Positions 7,275 to 12,115 of a stretch of DNA of 12,115 nt are shown here, piece by piece. Position 1 is the first letter of the stretch; each line of letters starts with the position of its first letter. A program made the position numbers and the translations under genes. The DNA comes from JABMRP01 sp964444795 (GTDB taxonomy: Bacteria > Planctomycetota > Planctomycetia > Pirellulales > Thermoguttaceae). The notes under the pieces were generated by a model. The model made no database searches, was not told the origin of the DNA, and saw only the letters and a program-made list of their open reading frames with translations. The stretch spans positions 1-12,115 of the forward strand of contig CAYUIQ010000258.1 in NCBI GenBank assembly GCA_964444795.1, written 5' to 3'.

Positions 7275-7790
7275 ATGGAAACACTCGAAGCCATCCACAC
7301 GCGTCGCAGCATTCGCAAATACGAAGATCGGCCCGTGCCGGAGGATTTGCTCCAGAAGGTATTGGCCGCCGGAATGACGGCACCCAGCGCGCGAAATACG
7401 CAGCCCTGGCACTTCATCGTCATCGACGATCCGAAGGTGCTGTCCGAGGTGTCCCGTATCAATCCCCACGCGGGGATGGCCCAGCACGCGCCCGTGTCGG
7501 TGCTGGTCTGCGGCGATCTCGAATTGGAACACCCTAGCGGCTACTGGGTCGTCGATTGCGCGGCGGCGGTGGAGAACATGTTGCTGGCCGCCCACGGACT
7601 GGGTCTGGGCGCCGTATGGACCGGTGTGTATCCTCGACAGCAGCGCATGGACGGATGGCGTCGATTGGCCGGATTGCCGGACCACGTCGTCGCCCATAGT
7701 CTGGTCGTGCTCGGCTATCCGGCCGTGGAGGGATCCCGCCAAGACCGGTACCGGGCCGATCGCGTGCATCGCAACGGATGGGGAAAGTGA
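7275..7790 (+). CDS. Small nitroreductase-family FMN oxidoreductase
   Basis: 171 residues, a normal length for the compact nitroreductase branch. The ATG follows CGGAG (7262-7266) by eight bases. Family motifs are complete: TRRSIRKYEDRPVP (9-22; R10, R11 and S12 normally bind FMN phosphate), APSARNTQPWHFIVI (36-50, with N41 and Q43 facing the flavin), the helix DCAAAVENMLLAAHGLGLG (94-112) and a terminal VVLGYPA strand (144-150). Members are usually cytoplasmic homodimers that reduce nitroaromatics, quinones or enones with NAD(P)H; the physiological substrate here cannot be told. There is no signal peptide, so it is the only plus-strand product in the window that stays in the cytoplasm. It lies between two propeller genes, 48 bases before the next ATG, so it is probably co-transcribed with the gene at 7839. 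Confidence 0.92.
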   Translation: METLEAIHTRRSIRKYEDRPVPEDLLQKVLAAGMTAPSARNTQPWHFIVIDDPKVLSEVSRINPHAGMAQHAPVSVLVCGDLELEHPSGYWVVDCAAAVENMLLAAHGLGLGAVWTGVYPRQQRMDGWRRLAGLPDHVVAHSLVVLGYPAVEGSRQDRYRADRVHRNGWGK

Positions 7791-7826
7791 TTTCGGGCGC
7801 ACGGGACCAACAGAAAACCGCGACTT

Positions 7827-7831
7827 GAGGA
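7827..7831 (+). promoter_or_regulatory. Ribosome binding site fixing the start of the gene at 7839
   Basis: GAGGA ends seven bases before the ATG at 7839. An in-frame TTG at 7833 would be only one base away, too close to be used, so the protein is taken to start at ATG with MFSRSCG. Confidence 0.7.
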
Positions 7832-7838
7832 TTTGACC

Positions 7839-9437
7839 ATGTTTTCACGATCATGCGGCCGAGGTCTCCTTCTGGCCGGCTCTCTGGTTTGGTTCATGCA
7901 GCCGGCAGCCGTGCGGGCCGACGACCAACCCCAATGGGGCGAGCGTTACTCGCGGAATATGGTGTCAGGAGCCAAGGGCTTGCCCGATCGCTTCGACCCG
8001 AAGACGGGCGAGAATGTGAAGTGGTCCGTCCCGCTAGGCACACACTGTTACTCGACGCCCGTGGTGGCCGGCGGCAAGGTGTTGATCGGTACCAACAACA
8101 ACCAGCCGCGCGACCCCCGGCATCTCGGAGACCGCGGCGTGCTGATGTGCTTCAACGAAGCGGACGGCAGCCTTGCGTGGCAGCTCGTGGTGCCGAAGCT
8201 CGAGGGAGACATCTTCCTCGACTGGCCGCGGGCGGGGATATGCTCGCCGGCAACGGTCCAACGGGATCGGGTCTACACGGTCACCAATCGGGACGAGGTG
8301 GTCTGTCTGGACCTGCACGGTCTGGCCAACGGCAACGACGGCCCGTTCCGCGACGAAGGCCGCCACATGGCCCCGCAAGACGAGCCGGCCATGAAGCCCG
8401 GTGCGCGGGATGCCGACATTCTCTGGCTGCTGGACTTGCGGACCGCCGCGGGAGTCCGTCCGCACGACTCGGCCCACAGTTCGATCCTTCTGGACGGGCC
8501 GTATCTCTATCTGAACACGAGCAACGGGCTCACCAGTAAGCACGACGGAGTCGACAAGCCCGAGGCTCCCAGCCTGGTCGTCGTCGACAAGGCCAGCGGC
8601 CGGCTGGTCGCGCGGGAGCGCGAAGGAATCAGCCGGCGAATCTTCCACTGCACATGGTCATCGCCGTCGCTGGGCGAAGTACACGGCCGGCGGTTGGTCT
8701 TCTTCGGCGGAGGCGACGGCGTGGTCTATGCGTTTGATGCGCTTGGGCCGAAGGCGAGCCCGGGCTCAAAGGACATCCAGGGCGGCCCTTCCCCCGGCGG
8801 CGAGAAATCCGCGGCGCCGGACCGTCGAGCGGAGTCGCTACGGTGTGTCTGGCGTTTCGACTGCGATCCCACCGCGCCCAAGGAGAACATTCACAGTTAC
8901 ATCCGCAACCGCACGGAGAGCCCCAGCATTATCAAGGGGATGCCGGTTTTCCACAACGGCCGGATTTACGTCACCGTCGGCGGCGACATCTGGTGGGGTA
9001 AAAATCGGGCGTGGCTCAAGTGCATTGATGCAACCAAGACGGGCGATATTACCGAAAGTGGTCTATTGTGGTCCTACCCGGTCGAGCATCACTGCTGCTC
9101 AACGCCCTCGATCCACGACGGGTTGGTTTACGTGGCCGATTGCGCCGGCAAAGTCCATTGCGTCGACGCCCAAACCGGGCACCCTTATTGGGTCCACGAC
9201 GCCGGCCGCGAGATTTGGGCCTCCACGCTGGTCGCCGACGGCAAGGTCTTCATCGGCACGCGCGCGGGTGAATTCTGGATTCTGGCCGCCGGGAAAAAGA
9301 AACGGGTTCTCAGTTCGATCCGCTTGGACGCCCCGGTCATTAGCACGAGCATCGCCGCCGACGGCACGCTCTACGTCGGCACGATGACCCGGCTGTACGC
9401 ACTGCAAAGGGCTGCTTCCGCATCGCAACCGCGGTAG
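7839..9437 (+). CDS. Exported PQQ-like (BamB/quinoprotein-like) beta-propeller protein
   Basis: 532 residues from the ATG chosen by its ribosome binding site. Residues 1-27 are a signal peptide (R4, R8, core LLLAGSLVWFM, cut after AVRA). The whole mature protein is a propeller with PQQ-type blade motifs: GVLMCFNEADGSLAW, GVVYAFDA, KVHCVDAQTGHPYW and GTLYVGTMTRLYALQ. Two blades carry a matching H-C-x-S-T-P motif: H69-C70-Y-S-T-P, and H418-C419-C420-S-T-P with adjacent cysteines. A Gly/Pro/Ser-rich insertion of about 30 residues (roughly 307-338) looks like a disordered loop between blades. It has no methyltransferase-like domain and does not resemble the two large upstream proteins beyond the blade motifs. 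The role is unknown: such proteins may be scaffolds or redox enzymes, and enzyme activity is not shown. It lies 48 bases after the nitroreductase. Confidence 0.85.
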   Translation: MFSRSCGRGLLLAGSLVWFMQPAAVRADDQPQWGERYSRNMVSGAKGLPDRFDPKTGENVKWSVPLGTHCYSTPVVAGGKVLIGTNNNQPRDPRHLGDRGVLMCFNEADGSLAWQLVVPKLEGDIFLDWPRAGICSPATVQRDRVYTVTNRDEVVCLDLHGLANGNDGPFRDEGRHMAPQDEPAMKPGARDADILWLLDLRTAAGVRPHDSAHSSILLDGPYLYLNTSNGLTSKHDGVDKPEAPSLVVVDKASGRLVAREREGISRRIFHCTWSSPSLGEVHGRRLVFFGGGDGVVYAFDALGPKASPGSKDIQGGPSPGGEKSAAPDRRAESLRCVWRFDCDPTAPKENIHSYIRNRTESPSIIKGMPVFHNGRIYVTVGGDIWWGKNRAWLKCIDATKTGDITESGLLWSYPVEHHCCSTPSIHDGLVYVADCAGKVHCVDAQTGHPYWVHDAGREIWASTLVADGKVFIGTRAGEFWILAAGKKKRVLSSIRLDAPVISTSIAADGTLYVGTMTRLYALQRAASASQPR

Positions 9438-9467
9438 ACGGCCGCGGAGATTGCCTCCGGCCGCCGT
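9438..9467 (+). terminator. Possible terminator hairpin after the propeller gene
   Basis: ACGGCCGCGGAG and the CTCC-GGCCGCCGT side pair imperfectly around a short ATTGC loop immediately after the stop codon at 9435-9437. No U-tract follows, so intrinsic termination is uncertain; in GC-rich DNA such stems also arise by chance. Confidence 0.25.
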
Positions 9468-9560
9468 TGGGGGTATTCTGTGAAGCGGTGCCGTCCGGCG
9501 GCAGGCGTCTGCCCGGCGGAGACAAGGGTTGTCCAGAAACACCTTCGAGAAAGCGAGCCG

Positions 9561-10496
9561 ATGATGAGCGTAGCAAGCCAACGAAACGGGTTGTATCGGC
9601 CGGCCTGCCGTCTGCTGATTGTCCTGATGTGCATTACCGTCTTGGTTTGGCGGGCGTGCTCGTCGGCCGACGCCGAGATCGTCCAGGAAGAGAACATCAC
9701 CTACGGCAAGGGCGGCGATCGCGCTTTGAAACTCGATCTGGCGCGCCCCGAGGGAGATGGACCGTTTCCCGCGGTCGTCTTCATCCACGGCGGCGGCTGG
9801 CGAGGCGGACATCGGGCCGGGTACCGGGGAGAGATCGCCGAAGCGGCCCGCCGTGGCTACGTTGCGGTCACCGTGTCTTACCGGCTCACCGAAGCCGACG
9901 ATCAGGGAAAGGCGAAGTATCCGTTTCCCGCGCAAGTGCATGACGTGAAGTGCGCGGTGCGCTGGCTGCGGGCCAATGCGGCCCGGTATCGGGTCGATCC
10001 CAAGCGTATCGGCGCGACGGGCGGTTCGGCGGGCGGCCATCTCTCGTTGATGCTCGGCCTGACCGACGCCAAGGCCCAATTGGAAGGCACCGGCGGCCAT
10101 GCCGACCGGTCGAGCCGCGTTCAGGCGGTGGTCAACTACTTCGGCCCGACGGACATGATCGAACTCTGCCGCACGTCATCGGGTGCCAAGCCCATTGTCG
10201 CGTCGTTTCTCGACGGAACCCCGGAGGAAGTTCGCGATCGGTATCTGGCCGCCAGCCCCACGAAGTATGTCTCCAAGGACGATCCTCCTACTCTCTCGCT
10301 ACACGGAGCCGACGACCGGCTCGTGCCGTCGGATCAGGCCCGACTGCTGGACAAGAAGCTGAAGGCGGCCGGGGCGTCGCACACGCTGGTCCTCCTCGAC
10401 GGCCAGGGACACGGTTTTCGCGGCGAAGCATCGGCCAAGGCGAAGACGGCGATGTACGAATTCTTCGACAAGCACCTGAAACCGGACAGCCGGTGA
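9561..10496 (+). CDS. Secreted alpha/beta-hydrolase, BD-FAE (feruloyl/acetyl esterase)-type
   Basis: 311 residues from the ATG at 9561. This start gives a signal peptide with core LLIVLMCITVLVW (18-30) and likely cleavage after SSADA; an upstream in-frame GTG at 9480 would bury it behind 27 extra residues. The ribosome binding site is weak. The fold is a compact esterase: HGGGW (76-80) forms the oxyanion hole, GGSAGGH (154-160) holds the nucleophile S156, and HGADDRLVP (248-256) carries the acid, most likely D252. GQGHGF (281-286) carries the catalytic H284. The VSYRL and FPAQVHDVKCAVRWLRANA segments are typical of the esterase/lipase group that includes bacterial feruloyl and acetyl-xylan esterases. 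It probably removes acyl groups from sugars or plant or algal polymers outside the cytoplasm; the substrate is inferred only. It is followed 75 bases later by the secreted lactonase gene. Confidence 0.9.
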   Translation: MMSVASQRNGLYRPACRLLIVLMCITVLVWRACSSADAEIVQEENITYGKGGDRALKLDLARPEGDGPFPAVVFIHGGGWRGGHRAGYRGEIAEAARRGYVAVTVSYRLTEADDQGKAKYPFPAQVHDVKCAVRWLRANAARYRVDPKRIGATGGSAGGHLSLMLGLTDAKAQLEGTGGHADRSSRVQAVVNYFGPTDMIELCRTSSGAKPIVASFLDGTPEEVRDRYLAASPTKYVSKDDPPTLSLHGADDRLVPSDQARLLDKKLKAAGASHTLVLLDGQGHGFRGEASAKAKTAMYEFFDKHLKPDSR

Positions 10497-10558
10497 GGAA
10501 CCTGACCCAGCGTCCCTCGCGTGCGGCGTGCGCAGACCTTTCCCGAACACCCTTTTAC

Positions 10559-10563
10559 AAGGA
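10559..10563 (+). promoter_or_regulatory. Ribosome binding site fixing the start of the gene at 10572
   Basis: AAGGA lies eight bases before the ATG at 10572. An in-frame GTG at 10521 would add 17 charged and polar residues ahead of a good signal peptide, so the ATG is preferred. Confidence 0.7.
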
Positions 10564-10571
10564 CCCCTCTC

Positions 10572-11603
10572 ATGAACCGTACTCTGCAACGTTTGCTCGA
10601 AATCGTCTCTTGTCTGCTCTTGGTTTTGGTCGCCGGAGGTTCGCTTCGGGGGGAGCCGCCGAAGAGCTATCCGGCGATGGGGAAGATCGAGCGGGTGGAC
10701 CCGCGGTTCGACGAACTGATCCCCAAAGACGCCGTGCTGGAGAAACTGGCCGAGGGGTTCGACTGGTCCGAGGGGCCCGTCTGGATTGCCGACGGCGGGT
10801 ATCTGCTCTTTTCCGATATTCCTCGTAACTCGATCATGAAATGGAAGGAAGGGGAGGGGATCAGCGTTTTTTTGAAGCCGGCCGGCTATACGGGAACGGT
10901 GCCGCGGGGCGGTGAGACGGGGACCAACGGGCTGACGCTCGACGCCGCCGGACGGCTGGTGGTCTGCCAGCACGGTGACCGGCGGATCACGCGGATCGAA
11001 AAGGACGGCCGCTGGACCACGCTGGCCGACCGCTATCAGGGACGCCGGTTCAATAGCCCCAACGATCTGGTCTTTAAGAGCAACGGCGATCTGTACTTCA
11101 CCGACCCGCCGTACGGTCTGGCCAAAGGGGCAAACGACCCGGCGCGCGAAACGGATTTCTGCGGCGTTTACCGGCTTTCGACCGACGCCCGGGTGACCCT
11201 GTTGACGAAAGAGCTGGTCCGGCCCAACGGGATTGCCTTCTCGCCGGACGAGAAGACGCTCTACGTGGCCCAATCCGACGGGAAGCGGCCCGTGATTACG
11301 GCGTTCGACGTGAAGGAAGACGGCACGCTTGGCGAGAGTCGCGTCTTTTTCGATACGACCCCCTGGCGGAAAACACTCCGCGGCGCGCCCGACGGAATGG
11401 CCATCGACGCCCGGGGTAACTTGTTCGCCACGGGGCCCGGCGGGGTCAACGTGTTTGCTCCCGACGGGACGTTCCTGGGACGCATCAACACGGGTGTGGC
11501 CACGGCCAACTGCTGTTTCGGCGGCGACGGCTCCGTGCTCTATATCACGGCCGACATGTTCCTTTGTCGAATCCAGACGGGGACGAAGGGGTTGGGGTTC
11601 TGA
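10572..11603 (+). CDS. Secreted SMP-30/gluconolactonase/LRE-family protein
   Basis: 343 residues. It starts with a signal peptide (R4, R8, core IVSCLLLVLVAGG, cleavage near residues 24-28). The remainder is the six-bladed SMP-30 propeller, metal-dependent in characterised members. Expected ligands and signatures are present: E67 in SEGPVW, N164 in FNSPNDLVF, N219 in RPNGIAFSPDEKTLYV and D274 in APDGMAID. These correspond to the metal and substrate site residues of human SMP30. NGLTLDAAGRL (119-129) and TANCCFGG (311-318) near the end are also typical. The family hydrolyses sugar lactones such as gluconolactone, and some planctomycete members are exported. The likely role is lactone hydrolysis in the periplasm alongside the esterase 75 bases upstream. 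The actual substrate is not determined by sequence. The 3' end converges on the minus-strand gene. Confidence 0.92.
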   Translation: MNRTLQRLLEIVSCLLLVLVAGGSLRGEPPKSYPAMGKIERVDPRFDELIPKDAVLEKLAEGFDWSEGPVWIADGGYLLFSDIPRNSIMKWKEGEGISVFLKPAGYTGTVPRGGETGTNGLTLDAAGRLVVCQHGDRRITRIEKDGRWTTLADRYQGRRFNSPNDLVFKSNGDLYFTDPPYGLAKGANDPARETDFCGVYRLSTDARVTLLTKELVRPNGIAFSPDEKTLYVAQSDGKRPVITAFDVKEDGTLGESRVFFDTTPWRKTLRGAPDGMAIDARGNLFATGPGGVNVFAPDGTFLGRINTGVATANCCFGGDGSVLYITADMFLCRIQTGTKGLGF

Positions 11604-11609
11604 GATCGT

Positions 11610-11701
11610 GTACGATGGGCTTCCAGCCCGTCGAAAATCGTACGATGGCCCTCCGAGGCCGTCGAGAATCCCGCGGCGACGGCCTCGGAGGGCCATCGTA
11701 C
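11610..11701. repeat. Perfect 25-bp inverted repeat with a diverged half copy, between convergent genes
   Basis: The arm GTACGATGGCCCTCCGAGG plus CCGTCG (11640-11664) is an exact reverse complement of 11677-11701, with a 12-base loop. Immediately before it, 11610-11639 is a diverged direct copy of the left arm (GTACGATGGGCTTCCAGCCC then GTCG), showing that the unit is a repeat and not a one-off terminator. The structure lies six bases after the lactonase stop and seven bases from the stop of the opposing gene. It could serve as a bidirectional transcription barrier, although neither side has a clear U-tract. Confidence 0.9.
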
Positions 11702-11708
11702 AGTACGG

Positions 11709-12115
11709 CTACTTCCCCTCCAACCCGCGGAAGACGCGTTGCCCCAGGACATTTCTCGGCGAGGTGACGGCCTCCTCGCTGGCATCGTCGCGGAGGATGT
11801 TTTGGATCATGTGATACTTGGCGTCCAGGTCGTCGGCGTAATGGACGAGCATCGCTTCGGGGGTCATGGGCGGTTTTGGGGAGCCCCATTCGGGGAGCCG
11901 CTGGTGGGCGATGATCAGGTGTTCCAGCCGGAGCAGCGTCTCGGCGTCGATCGGGTTCTCGGCGGCCGCCTCGCGGATCATGTCGCGGCCTTGGAGCATG
12001 TGGCCGATGAGATGACCCTCGGGCGTGTAGACGGCGCCTTGGGGCTGTTGCTCCAACTCGCGGAGCTTGCCGACGTCGTGTAGAATGCCCCCGGCCACGA
12101 CCAGGCCCTTGTCCA
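11709..12115 (-). CDS. YhaM-like HD-domain 3'-5' exoribonuclease, 5' end outside the window
   Basis: The frame stays open through the right edge, so the N-terminus is missing. A GTG at 12096-12098 is internal: the residues before it (DKGLV) continue the family sequence. The 135 or so visible residues form most of the HD phosphohydrolase domain. They include AGGILHDVGKLREL with the HD metal pair, GHLIGHMLQGRDMI, EHLIIAHQRLPEWGSPKPPMTPEA with further metal-binding histidines, and HYADDLDAKYHMI. This matches the YhaM/CBF1 group, in which an N-terminal OB fold binds RNA and the HD domain removes nucleotides from 3' ends with a divalent metal. The product would be cytoplasmic and act in RNA turnover. 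It is convergent with the lactonase gene and separated from it by an inverted repeat, and is probably unrelated in function. Confidence 0.88.
   Translation of the reverse strand, partial: DKGLVVAGGILHDVGKLRELEQQPQGAVYTPEGHLIGHMLQGRDMIREAAAENPIDAETLLRLEHLIIAHQRLPEWGSPKPPMTPEAMLVHYADDLDAKYHMIQNILRDDASEEAVTSPRNVLGQRVFRGLEGK

Noticed and set aside
7839..9437. A true PQQ-dependent dehydrogenase
   Set aside because: Only the blade motifs are visible. I see no cytochrome c domain or recognisable PQQ/calcium active-site pattern, so cofactor binding is not claimed.
9480..9560. GTG start extending the esterase by 27 residues
   Set aside because: The extension would place a charged, cysteine-containing stretch ahead of a good signal peptide. 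The ATG at 9561 fits a secreted enzyme better.
10299..11696. 465-residue minus-strand open frame over the esterase and lactonase
   Set aside because: It runs opposite two well-supported genes and through the intergenic inverted repeat without any domain signature.

Overview
The window looks like chromosomal DNA of a planctomycete (phylum Planctomycetota). It is GC-rich. It carries large exported PQQ-like beta-propeller proteins of a type abundant in that phylum, a fragment of a planctomycete-type CxxCH cytochrome domain, a secreted BD-FAE-type esterase and an SMP-30-type lactonase. The phylum call is inference from protein style; genus and species cannot be read from it.

Layout, left to right. 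Positions 1-726 hold no intact gene that I can support. They contain a minus-strand remnant of a heme-c domain (124-420) and the leader of the first large gene. Two tandem, related plus-strand genes follow (727-3768 and 3986-7102), encoding exported proteins of about 1,000 residues. Each starts with a signal peptide, continues with a methyltransferase-like Rossmann domain, and ends in a long quinoprotein-like beta-propeller with a conserved cysteine-rich segment in the middle. Next on the plus strand come a small nitroreductase (7275-7790), a second, unrelated-looking propeller protein (7839-9437), a secreted alpha/beta-hydrolase (9561-10496) and a secreted SMP-30/gluconolactonase-type protein (10572-11603). 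On the minus strand, a YhaM-like HD-domain 3'-5' exoribonuclease (11709 to beyond the right edge) converges on the lactonase.

Three of the gaps are filled by structured non-coding DNA: a 182-bp cassette of 23-bp tandem units capped by an inverted copy (3776-3957), a 101-bp long hairpin (7126-7226), and a perfect 25-bp inverted repeat with a diverged half copy (11610-11701). They differ in sequence from one another, look like dispersed intergenic repeats, and may also end or punctuate transcription.

Functionally, five of the six intact plus-strand products appear to be exported. An esterase plus a lactonase suggests breakdown of esterified sugars or aromatic-sugar conjugates outside the cytoplasm, but no pathway can be proved from the window. 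The most unusual items are the fusion of a methyltransferase-like fold to an exported propeller, present in two tandem copies of which only the second keeps the SAM-site signature, and the composite intergenic repeats.
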